DNA of 43,160 nucleotides from Emmonsiellopsis sp. PD_33. Taxonomy: Eukaryota > Ascomycota > Eurotiomycetes > Onygenales > Ajellomycetaceae. A program made the position numbers and the translations under genes. This document shows, in pieces, positions 22,918 through 33,355 of the stretch; the stretch's first letter is position 1; each line of letters opens with the position of its first letter. The notes beneath the pieces are model-generated. The model worked only from the letters and a program-made list of their open reading frames with translations. It ran no database searches and was not told the DNA's origin. Where the stretch lies: assembly GCA_032988165.1 (NCBI GenBank), contig JANTQF010000305.1, forward strand, positions 1 through 43,160, read 5' to 3'.

Positions 22918-25349
22918 TCATAAATTCGATTGCTTTCGAGTTAACACCCGATCTTCATATATTCGGGATTCGGGCGGCCCGTATTTGTTCGTAAGGTCAG
23001 TCTCAGGCAGTAATTCCTTGCCCTCCCCATCCAAGATATATAAAGTCGAGTGGTCCTCTGAGAAGATTACTCTCCATAAATTTTTCTCGTTGGGGTCTAT
23101 TGTGGAATAAGTCAGTTGGGAAATCATCCATTTGAACATTATGGCTCTCTACTCACAATGTTTTTCGGGGTGCGAATGCCGACAGTCCAGAATGATCCAC
23201 TGCTTTAGCTTTCTAGAGAAGAATTTGCCTCCCTTCTGGAAGTGCCCGCAGTGCTCGGTTATATCCTCCCCGTCTATCAGCAGATTAACCCCCCAGCCAG
23301 GCCCAGGGAGAAAGAAATCAATCAGCCCAGAACTGCCACCAGCCCATTCCCTACGTACCCGCATTGTCCCACCAATGCGCTGCAGGAGACATCGATAGAA
23401 TTCGTCATGGAAAGCAGTCTTTCTTGACCTTCTTTTCCCTCCAGGACTAATGGTCTTGCCCTCGAAATTTTGACATAAACTCGTCGTGGAGAATAACTTA
23501 ACAAGCTCTAGGCAGAGGGTACCAATGTTGCTGTACTTCTCGAAAAACCACGGCTGAGGAGAGGGACCAATCCGATATTCCACATACCTAGGCTGAGGAG
23601 AGGGACCAATCCGGTATTCCACATACCTAGAATTCTGTTAAACAAAAACAATGCATAGGTTGAAATAGAAAGAATGCTTACATTGCATGCAGCCGCGAGG
23701 CAAGAGTATATGCTATTCGCCCTCCCTCAACCCAATCAGATTGCAGCCAGCCTTGGGTCACACCCTCAAAGAGATCTGAGGTCGTTACCATACTATCTCC
23801 GACACTTCCGAACTTGAGTACCTGTGAAAGAGTCGCGTGGTATGTAGTAGTTATTGGGAGTGACGTTTTCATGCTTGATCTTTCTAAATCACCACATAGT
23901 CTCTCAATATCTGCCATGATTTTGCGAACGTCTTTCATTGTAATGGTTATATCATGACCGGGCTGGAATGGAGAGCGATGGTACTACTTTGGTCAGCAAT
24001 CAGACTTGGTGATACGGGCACCGTTGACCTACATGGTGGATGTACTCGAGCATAAATTGAACGGCACCAGGGTGGCCATTTGTAAGCGAGAAAATGTACT
24101 CTTTAACCTCATGGTCTATTGCCGGTTTCTTTTCAGGGTTCTCGTGGAACCGCCGGACGACATCAGCGTATTCGGTTTCGTTGTAGCATAAAGAGATCGC
24201 GGGAGCGCCAAGCTGTGTAGAAACTGCCAAGGACACCATTTGGGTTTGGCCAAAGATCGGAATTTTGGATGTGCTATCAGGTATGATAGCAGGGTGATTC
24301 TGAGACGAGGAAAAGAGACAAAACCGGGCCCTTTTATTACGCGGCCCTACTTCCTTGTCGGTAAATTGAGGTATTATAATCTTATCCCATAACTGAGTGC
24401 ATGGATAAGTCTTTTCCGCATCATCAATCAAAAACACAATATCGCTTGTTAGAACATTGTGCGTAGATATTTTCGTATACCCTGAGGTACGGCAGGACTG
24501 CACAAGCCATGAATCTAGGTTCCCTGCGTTGCTCAATCTGTCCATATATACCACCATTTCGCCGTTCCTAAGGAGAAAGCGTCGTAGTAGCCTAGCAAGG
24601 ATAGTTTTCCCTGACTTTGCAGTTCCGTGAACAAGGACCACATTCTCTTTATTTAGGAGGGCAGTAAGAGTTTCCACGGTCTTGTCTCTGGGGCAGATGC
24701 TCCTATCCTCGATAAACGCGTCTGGAATGATCGCGGATTGATCTGGCTTGTCAGAAACTATTAAAAAAGTTAGCCTTCTCCGACCAAGAAATAAATATAG
24801 GAGAGTGGAAAGATGAATACTCTTATTGCTATGTTCTGCTTTTGGGTGGGAGCAATAGTTGCATTTGGGATTCTTATCGGGACCGTCCATGCTCGGGTGG
24901 TAAATGCCTTTTACACAATCACATTTCATCGTGCCGTCGCTATGTTTGCATTTTCTTGGAGTGACGTCTGCCAGTTGTTGCGAGGGAGGGTTATCTTGGG
25001 AAGCATGCATTGACATAGGATGGCGGCATTTTTCGCACTCGGTCTTTGGGTTAATGACTATGCGGCACGAACCACCGTCGCAGGGACATTTTCCTGTCCA
25101 GGTGGTACCTATACAGCCCCCTTTAAACCAGTGTAATACTGGCGGTGCTGGATCACTGAATCCTCTGGCGGCTTTATAACTCTCTGTAGGTGTGGGGGGC
25201 TCTGTGCCCAAGCCCGGTGTGCAAGTCCTACTAGACGTAGAGCTTGGTGCACATATGTCGCTATTCACGTTCGTGGGATGTGGATGAGCATAGGGAGGGG
25301 ATGATTCGGGCCAAGAGCCGGTGCCGGCTGCGTTGTTGGTCCGCATCAT
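22918..25349 (-). CDS. Crinkler/RHS-like P-loop NTPase fused to a nuclease-fold domain, with duplicated Cys/His header
   Basis: Five exons: 24821-25349, 24033-24757, 23682-23983, 23157-23626 and 22918-23096, coding for 734 aa. Residues 1-75 are Pro/Ser-rich. Residues 79-115 and 134-173 are two copies of a C-x8-C-x-C...C-x2-C-x-H-P-x3-H module. The NTPase has Walker A GTAKSGKT (221-228) and Walker B FLIDDAE (285-291). The C-terminal part (about 550-700) fits the restriction-endonuclease-like domain attached to such NTPases in fungal and oomycete CR proteins: DEFYRCLL (Glu594), GLIDFFLP (Asp622), WGVNLLIDG, EHCGHF and WIILDCR. The usual Glu in the (I/V)ELLRDG-type strand is Asn633, so nuclease activity is doubtful. 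No signal peptide is seen. The role could be a nuclear effector or a self/non-self conflict protein; this is inference. The gene is single and not in a cluster. Confidence 0.72.
23552..23629. repeat. 39-bp tandem duplication across an intron-exon junction
   Basis: Copies at 23552-23590 and 23591-23629 differ at one base (23575 A, 23614 G). On the coding (minus) strand each copy carries CTAG followed by GTATGTGG, so the 3' splice site of the NTPase gene's third intron is present twice. The exon side encodes YVEYRIGPSPQP twice. Either acceptor keeps frame, and the choice changes the protein by 13 residues. Confidence 0.9.
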
Positions 25350-26377
25350 GAATCGTAGGTAGAGAAACTTGGATCTAAAAATCAGAGATGGTCATGATGT
25401 AGAGAACTTGGAGAAGACGTCCCATCTTATAGGATTGAGGGTGGAAGGTGGCGGACGAGACTGCAGCGTGAAGCGTGAAAGAGAAGGGGGGTTGAAGCCG
25501 TGAGCAGCGACGAGCTGGCGGGAATCAACGGAGAGAAGGACAAAGGGCGGAAACATCCAACTCGAAAATCTCAAACATGTTCTGCAAATACCGTGTTTCG
25601 TACATGGAACAAAGGCGGTAACTTTGTCAGTTAGTGACCATCTAGAGTTTGAACATGTGGGAAATGGCGTTAAGGGCCCGAAGGGGAGTACTGGGTAGAC
25701 CGCCATGAACCTATCGAGATGCGAATAGGAACATCTCCGATATGGAATATACCGAGTAAGCGATATCGTAGTGGACATGGAAGATTTGCGGAATTGCGCA
25801 AACGGGTATATCCAAAATCCCCAGGAGAAGTTCCGAAGAAACATCCGTCGCACCAGTTCTTGAGACCTCCACCTAGAAATGTTAGGATGTGAGTGAAAAC
25901 CACGGCGACAAACTTCCAAACCAGCGACTCGGAAAGTTCCGCCCCATCACCCACCCCAGAGAAGGGACGATGGCGAAGCTGTGAAACAGAAGTAGTAAAC
26001 AAAGAATCAAGATACATGTTGGCTGAAAATCATCATTGACTGACAGGGAAAGTATATATACAAACGGTCAGAACGCCACGAAACAATGGGAATATTGGTG
26101 GAAATAAAATAGAATAAAACAAGACGCTATGCGAAAACAAGAAGTAGCAAGGTATTGGGGTGTCATGATTATGGTTGTGGATGAAGTGTGGCGAGAAGCA
26201 ATGTGAACAGACACCACCAACGGTACTCCAAAAAGGGGCTTGCTTAGCAAGGGGTGGATAAGATCGGTGCTACTGCCTCAAAACGGCCTCCCTCGCGAAG
26301 GATTGGCTGCATAATCTGCCCCATCCCACTGTAGAGATGCAGTATGTAAGCAAAAAGGAGAAAAAAAGACATGAACG
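25350..26377. other. Intergenic between NTPase gene and HID1 gene
   Basis: A promoter region for the NTPase gene. Overlapping minus ORFs at 25392-25919 and 25670-26017 are Phe/Arg/Ser-rich without domains and are probably chance frames, although a 5' UTR is possible. Confidence 0.4.
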
Positions 26378-29300
26378 TCAAACCTCTCTAATCACCGGCC
26401 CCCCTGACTCCCCCTGTCCATCCTGTGAACCACCGCCTCGTCCTCGCAAATTCAAGTTCCCAATCCTCTGAACAAGGTTACTGCCCACTGCATCCACCGC
26501 ACCCTTGGGAGCTAGAAGCGTTGGGCCCTGCGCAGCAGCCTCTTGCACCTTGAACAACTTTATCGAAGTCCCGTTCCAGACTCCAACGGTGCCGGGCGTT
26601 GATCCAGCCGCGGAACCGACAACCATCTCGCTGGCAAAGATGAATCCCCATAGAAGAGACTCGTACCAGCCTAGTGATAGTGGTGACCACTCAAATAAAT
26701 GGACTCGGACAGGGGAGGGTTCAGATAAGATGGTATGGACTCTGGGTTCTTCTGAGAAGGGTGGAAGTTCGGAGATCAACGTGCGCGCGTCTTGGTTTAG
26801 GGGCGATTGTAGTGCGGAAGAAGGAATATGTGGTGAAATGGCGGAAATGAGAGTGAGTATTGTGTGTAGTGGTAGCTCCGGCACCCATGATTCAATCTGG
26901 ATAGTCCAAGTTAGCGTTGTAATCTAGAACATGTACCGTAGATATGGCACACTTCTTACCCATTGGGGTGTGGGGACAAAACCGCTCGAGTTAACAGGGG
27001 TAGTTGGCGTGTAGCTGCTGCTTAAACTCGTTGTACTGTTCTGTCTGGAGAACGTTGGCTGGCTCGCAGGCATTTTACCTCGGGCTTTTTCAGACATTCC
27101 CCGAAGCTGAAGTGGAACATTCTCGTCAGCAACGGATGTAACGGAGGGAGGTCGGGAGTTTTCAGCTGAAGGTGATGACTGTGACGGGGTATTCTGCGGC
27201 TCGGTTTCCTCATCCGAATCATCCTCTCCGATAGCGAATGCACCGTCTTCCGGTACATGGCTTAACGGCCGACGATTAGAACCCCTGACATCATCACCCG
27301 AATGGGAAATGGTAGGGCTCAAAAGGGTGTCGTTAGCACTGCCACTTGCACTCCCCTTTCTTCTCTGGCTTTCTCGTTCTAATTCTTGCTGTCCGCTCTC
27401 CAAAGTGAAAGCGCGGAGGGCCTCAAACCGCCTCTTAGATTTGAGGATAGCGTATACAAGCAAGGGGTTCTCTGTAAATTGCATTAGCTTATGTGAAAAC
27501 ATTGGCATCGGGTTCGCATACTCTTATACTGATGCTCTAGGACGGCATTGAGAAATTCGAGAAGCGAATGTAGGAGAGTGTGGTTGGTTTCGTTGGCGAG
27601 TAGGAAGCTGGGAGATGACACAGATACGAATATTTGAATAATTTTGGAGCACGCGGTCGCTGATAGATGCTCTGCATAAGCTCCAATGTTGTTGATAACC
27701 GCTAGCAAAGCGGGATATACCGCGTCTAGTTTCCCCTTGCTGGTTGTCATGAGTGTGTGGATTGACTATTATATGTTAGTAAGGTATAGTTTAGTAGCCA
27801 CGGGACTACTCACAATGATTAGGAAGTCGGCGTAGGAGCCTCGGAAATTTGCCAGTCTTATGCTTTGAGGCAATGTATCCTGTGCCTCGAATTTCTTGTT
27901 GAGATTTTTTCCAAAATCTGGCTCCACGCTCAACGTCTGCAGGACGAAGATGCACATCTTCACCACACCAAGCTTCGAGGGATCAGTTTTGTACTCGATA
28001 GCATAAAATATGCAGAGAATAACAAAATCATGTGCCCGATTTGAGTCGATTATAAACGATCGGAAGCGTTTATTACACTGGAGGGCTTCCCAGAATAACA
28101 TGATCATTTCGGGGGCCCATTTCACGGATTTTTGGCTGCCAGGAAGGTAGGATGAAGTCGCTTGCATCTGTGATCTGGTTAGCAAGAGATTAGTACGAGA
28201 GTTTTGGAAAACTAGCCGGCTGGTTCAATATTCTAGTCATCCCCTCAACTATGAATTGGAAATCCTGTGGGCGGTGTAGTCGACCGAAAAAGTGGCGATA
28301 GTAGTTCTTGGGAGGGGCACCTCGTCCATCCTCTGGGATTGGGTAAAGGAGGAGGGATAAAAGAAACTGTAGGGAGTATATGACGAGGATTTGTTTCGGA
28401 TCTTTCCAAACGACATGATCATAGGGTAGCCTCCATGGCGCTGGGTTGTATTTGATAGTCTGTTCAGACCCGTTAGAAGGCCCAACTCGAATCAGTCGGC
28501 AGAGTTAACTTACTGTGTTTAATAAGGAGCAGAGGAGCGATAAAACAACTTGCTTATCGGGGCAAGTCACAAGATAGGTGATGGCCTTTACTCCTTTTAC
28601 GGGAAGCATGTCTGCGAAGAGTTAACATCAGGTGCACCAGGGGTATAGAATTGAAAGGCCCCTTACTCGAAGGCATATACATAGACTTGCTTGCCAAAGT
28701 TAGTAAGAGCCGCAGAATCTCGCATCGATTGCTCTCCAGCTCCTTGTTGGAGCCCATCGCCGTATTGCACCCGACGCCACTCTGCCATATCGAGTACGAC
28801 ACCTTTCCCTTCGCATTCGGGATTTTGGGAATCGTAAATCCAGTGTAAAACAGCATGTCCACCAAGGTATCGATGAGCTCTTCTGCCAAAGGTTTGGCAT
28901 CATAGAAATCCTCCTCCTGCGGGTTTGGTCGGCGCATATCATCATCATCAATACCTTCATCGAACAGGATCTGGGATGCGATCTGCGCATGTCGATGCTT
29001 CTTCCTCCTTCTCCCCCAGAAGAATTTCTCCTCCCATGCCTCCAAGTGGTCGGCCTCATATATAAAGGGCAGGATACGAGTGAGGACTCGAATGCAGTTC
29101 AGGGCGTCTCTGTCCGGGGCGAGCTCGGGATCTGGGAAAGACGGGTGATTTTTGAGAACGATAAGACGAGAGGAGACCGCTAATATTAGAGTCTCTAAAT
29201 TCGATATCGAGGCATCTCGAGTCCGTCGTATATCGGCCGGCGAGAATAAACTGAAGACATCTTCGGTGGACTCGGGGAGCTCCCAGAACTGAATGTGGTG

Positions 29301-29461
29301 TCAGTGCATCGGCACACGAAGCTTACGCGGGAGATAGCTGCGAGCCAGAAGGCAGAGATACTGACCCCAGTCCAGTATGGATCGTCTGGAGCAATGCTGG
29401 TTTCCTCTGACAATCTAAAGATGCCTTGCCTGAAGGCTAACTTGGACTCCGAAGCCCCCAT
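26378..29461 (-). CDS. HID1 family protein (Golgi/trans-Golgi trafficking; yeast Ecm30-related)
   Basis: Eight exons: 29366-29461, 28667-29288, 28514-28611, 28217-28459, 27814-28167, 27522-27765, 26960-27471 and 26378-26896, coding for 895 aa. It begins with MGASESKLAFRQGIFRL, the conserved start of HID1 proteins; Gly2 is a likely myristoylation site. Conserved blocks include DPYWTGFWELPES, ILPFIYE, YLPGSQKSVKW and RRFEALRAFTLESGQ. Animal HID-1 acts at the trans-Golgi in dense-core vesicle sorting. In fungi the role is little known. A Ser/Pro/acidic disordered stretch (about 590-710) precedes the helical C-terminus. The fourth intron (28168-28216) has a GC donor (CCG|GCTAGT): frame and family sequence require GC..AG here. 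Other introns are GT..AG. Confidence 0.9.
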
Positions 29462-29913
29462 GGCGGCAGTGGGGAAGCAACGTGGTTGGAATAGAAGCGC
29501 ATGCAGCGGTCAAACGGGAACCGGCCGCAAATTCTGCATATGAGCGGGACGATGGTCTTGTGCCCTGCAGCTGGAGAAGCAATGAACGAAGTCCAAAATA
29601 GTTGGTTGATGGTGGCTTGTGCCAGGCTGGACGATGATGCGCAAACAAACTCGAGAGTTGGTGAGGAAAGTCTACGCGACTCCGCAGACAGCGCTTGGCG
29701 GCAGTTCGCGAACACGAAACGGGAAAATACTGTTAGATATGGCATGGAATCTCATTCTGAACAGCAGTGAAATAGTGATAACAGTCTATTCTGTCTTAAA
29801 TACATAGCCCAAAAGAAATCAAAGTGCGCCTCCCGTTCGTTCCCTATACGCCTTGGCTTCAACCCACTCGACAGATGCGTAAAAGTTATGCGGCAGATAA
29901 TTTAGCGGATTCA
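29462..29913. promoter_or_regulatory. HID1 upstream region and Pom34 3' end
   Basis: A 452-bp spacer between two minus-strand genes. It overlaps small random ORFs on both strands, and no specific element is recognised. Confidence 0.4.
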
Positions 29914-30775
29914 CTATTGTCTATAAACGCTGCCTGTCGGAGACATAGACCGTGTCTTCTCATACATCCACTTGTTGGTAAATACTACGTTGGCGTTTTT
30001 GCCGTTCCCGCTTGGGCTGGGAGTCGACGGTACGCGCAATACACTGCCATCCCATAGTGACGACCGACCCAGAGGAGACGGTGATCCGAAGCTCTGTCGT
30101 CGTCGGGCATCGCCATTCCCCATGGCTTTCTGTAACAACGGGCTTGGAGAAGGAGAGAATGGAGGACCGTCTTGTGGTCTGCCGCTGGACTGGCTTGCAT
30201 TGAATGAACGGGGCGACGAGCTGGGACTCAATGGACTACCCTTGCGCGACCCAGAAGATATCCGATATCTTGGAGGGGTGATATAATGCGTTCCAGGAGT
30301 AGATGGTGCGCTATGGCTAGGATCGAGGCCGAGGAGGGAGCGCTGGGAAGGGGTTAATGGAATGTCGGATAAATCGTCCTTTGGGCGATATAGAGGGTAG
30401 AGTGCTGCGACGATGTTTATAAGGAGGAGGAGACGGAGGAGAAGGAGGGTGATGTCGGGATATGTTGGGATATCAACGAGAGACCCCAACCATAGAGAAC
30501 TGCCAGTTATGTTAGTTTGACGAGTATCCCGCATTCGATCACAGGGTCCCGTACCATCGTCGAAACGAGGCTCCCAAAAATCCACTTGCGACCAAACAAC
30601 CACCATTCAAAGCGATTCTCTTAATGTTTCGATCTCCAAAAGTCGACGCATTCTGTCGCCGGACAATCTCCTTGAGCTGGGGGTGCCGCCAGGTGCCCGG
30701 GGATGCGGTAGGGAATGCCTGGCTGGCGAGCTTCGGGGTAGAGGGGAGCGATGGGGACGCCATCCGTCGCGACAT
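29914..30775 (-). CDS. Nuclear pore membrane protein, Pom34-like (NPCC family)
   Basis: Two exons, 30555-30775 and 29914-30499, coding for 268 aa; the 55-bp intron has an ACTAAC branch point. The start is taken at the ATG at 30775; ATG 30763 (MASPS) is also possible. The N-terminal block WRHPQLKEIVRRQNASTFGD followed by NIKRIALNGG matches the Pom34/NPC component family. Two hydrophobic segments follow, around 60-80 and 90-115 (TLLLLRLLLLINIVAALYPL), with a short loop between. The C-terminal half is Ser/Pro-rich with many SP sites. Pom34 is a double-spanning ring protein of the nuclear envelope that works with Pom152 and Ndc1. The fungal protein is longer at the C-terminus than the two-TM core requires. 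Confidence 0.8.
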
Positions 30776-31475
30776 GAAATAAACAAGAAACAAAACTGTA
30801 TGTTACAGAGTCAGCTGTGATTAGAGTAACCTCACAGATAGAGGCGGCCCGGCACAACGAACTGGGGGGAGGGATATCACATACCGTTGAAAAAAGAACT
30901 TACCAAACTTACCTATTGATTCTGCGCGGAGTGTTTACAGAATCATTGGGGCACGCGAGCCAACGGATACTGTGGTGCTGTCCGTGCCGTGGGACCTCTC
31001 GTGGGAGAATCGAGAATGCGAGGACTGTTGTTTGTTTGCGGCTTGGAGCAAATCCATCGCCAGAGCTACAAGCGCGTTTGACGCTCTTAGCGCCGGCGGA
31101 CAGCCGCGGGTATTAGCCGAGCCCGCCGATGGTTTGGATTTCCACGTACCTTATTATGGAGAGTATTTCCCAGACGATGGGAAACGGTCAATTCCATGCT
31201 CCGGGGAGATGCTTTGTGTATATATTTTCCCATAAATATTATTCTTGTTCTCTAGTCTTTAGAAATCTCTACTCCGGATTACAGGGCCATCGTTCGCGGA
31301 ATTGTAAGGAGCACGTGACCCCCGGCTAATCGAGCAACGTCACTCCAGCCCACCGCCCAATATCTCCCCAACCCAACTCCCGTCTCGTTATCTTTTACGC
31401 AGAGCTGCAGTCACTTCTGCCATGGAGCATATGTAACCCTTCTTCAATGACTACGCGACCATTCATGCTCTCACA
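30776..31475. promoter_or_regulatory. Divergent promoter region, Pom34-like / AMP-binding-like genes, with two uORFs
   Basis: A 700-bp head-to-head spacer. On the plus side two short upstream ORFs precede the AMP-binding start: 31422-31436 (4 aa) and 31447-31479 (10 aa). The stop of the second overlaps the main start codon as ATGA. Confidence 0.5.
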
Positions 31476-31479
31476 ATGA
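31447..31479 (+). CDS. Upstream ORF (10 aa) overlapping the main start as ATGA
   Basis: ATG at 31447, ten codons, then TGA at 31477-31479. The main ATG is 31476-31478, so the stop and start share TGA/ATG bases. Such an overlap can support termination-reinitiation. Whether the uORF lies in the mRNA depends on the transcription start, which cannot be seen here. Confidence 0.4.
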   Translation: MTTRPFMLSQ

Positions 31480-33355
31480 CTTCCGAGACCTCCCTAGTGG
31501 CCAAAATCGACACGCTCTTGGCTGACGTTTTCGCCGACTGGAGCATCTACTCGACCGTGATAGCCACACTCATTGCTGCTTTCGTCGGCTACAATGTATT
31601 TTTCTCCAAAGATCCAGATGCTCATCCCTACTTCCTTGCTCGACAGGCCTCTGAGGCCCCCATAAGACAGCCGGGCGAGTCCGCTGTGCTACGATCCCAT
31701 GACGTACCCCACGGCTACCCGCTGAGGACCGGGCTGAATGTGAAGGATGCAGACGCGCCAAAATGGACATCAGGACGGAATGGTGACCTGCGTGATATCT
31801 GGAGAACCGCTCTCCGTGGAACCCTGAGCAATGGCGATGTACCAGCTGGGAAACAAGGGAGAGTCTATACTGTGCTTGGGAAGACTGTGGTTGAGCATCG
31901 GCTGGATGATATATCCCAGGAAATCAACGTTATCGGCCAATATATTTATGACTCCAAGGCGCAGACAGTGGCAGTGTACCTTCCGGACTCTGTTGAATTA
32001 CTTGCTACTATTTTTGGTCAGTTTATGCTCATTTGTTCTTCGAGCTCGAGCTGATAATTGTTATAGCCGGTGCATTCTACGGCTTCAAAACCATATTAAT
32101 TCCCCGGAAAATCCAACCTGAAAGGCTTGGATCGTATCTTAAGCTAGCGGGGGCCGACCTTCTTGTCGCTGAAGCTGGTACGTTGGAGCCGGCCAGTTTG
32201 CAGAGAGAAGCCCCGTCTCTCAAGAGCGCTATTTGGGTCGTCAACCATGGCAGCCGGCATATGGATTGGAGCCAAGTCCCAGAGGGAATTGGAGGCGGAA
32301 TTGAAGTAGCCGTGTGGCACGAATTGGTCAAGGATAAAAAGGGCGTTGTAGGGCCAGAAGTTCCTGCGTCCATCCCTAGCGTACCAACACCTCCCGTCGT
32401 CATTCTTTGGGCTTCCTCCGCCGATTCCGCGAAGTTCGTGGAATATTCCTCTGGTGTAAGTTATATTTCATCCCTCCTTTTTATGTAATATTCTGCTAAT
32501 GGTAATAGAACCTGGTATCCGGCGTTGCTGGTGTGGGCGCTGCTCTTCCGAGAGACCAGCATCTGAAATCATCTGACTTGATCCTATCCGTCGACTCCCT
32601 TGCCCGCCCTTATGCCCTCAGCTTACTCCTCGCCGGACTGTACGTAAACGCATCCATCGCATTCAACTCTTCTTCCGGCGAACATGTCGACTTCGCACTA
32701 GCAACAGCCGGCATCTCACCAACCGTAATCGTCGCATCCTCCCAAATGATGTTTGACTACCACACCAAATACATGGCCCCCCAAATCGGCCCCGTCGCAA
32801 AATTCGGTCGCTTCCTACAACGCCGATCCCTCGACGCCGGCACAATGCCAAGCCAGAACATCCTAACCCAGCTTGCAAGCCTCGGTCCCACGGCGGAGCT
32901 TTCCCTGGAAAAGCTTCGCCTCCTCTTCATCGCCCATCGAATCGACGCGGATCCGGACAAACAGCTTCGATCTGATCAATTGACTGATTTGAGAGTATTT
33001 ACCGGTGCACGAGTTGTATATGCATTGACTGCCCCAACAGTTATGGGTGCTGTCACTCAAACGAACGCGTTTGACTATAGAACACTGGCGGGCAAGAGCC
33101 ATTTCGGCGCTCCTCTTAACAGTTTGGAAATAAAGCTGATCCATGACAAGGATGATGGTGGGGCGGATGGACATGGCGAGGGAAAGGTATGATGCGATAC
33201 TTCTTCCATGAAGCAGACTAAATGCGTCTGCTCCCAGTTTCCGTGCTAATTTGTCGAAATAGATACAAGTAACTGGCCCCGCGGTAGTTGGAGGACAGAG
33301 CCTGCTGGATCACAGAGCTGTTATCAGGGACGATTTCACGCTTGCTCTCTGTTAA
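31476..33355 (+). CDS. Membrane-anchored AMP-binding-like protein lacking the P-loop
   Basis: Four exons: 31476-32016, 32067-32455, 32509-33186 and 33263-33355, coding for 566 aa. An N-terminal hydrophobic anchor (about 22-43: WSIYSTVIATLIAAFVGYNVFF) is followed by an ANL-superfamily-like body: VAVYLPDSVELLATIFAGAFYG, ILIPRKIQPERLGSYLK, a LLLAGLYVNASIAF segment and a late ARVVYALTAPTVMG. The usual TSG-TTG-PKGV nucleotide loop between the Asp/Glu-Tyr strand and NLV is absent: EYSSG joins directly to NLVSGVAG across the 32456-32508 intron. The C-terminal acceptor-binding domain is cut short, ending just after VTGPAVVGG. Adenylation activity is therefore unlikely, and a scaffold or lipid-binding role is only a guess. 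Orthologues annotated simply as AMP-binding proteins exist in related fungi, to my knowledge. Confidence 0.75.

Noticed and set aside
25392..26017. Two overlapping minus-strand ORFs upstream of the NTPase gene
   Set aside because: No recognisable domain, unusual Phe/Arg content and no consistent splice to a neighbour; treated as intergenic.
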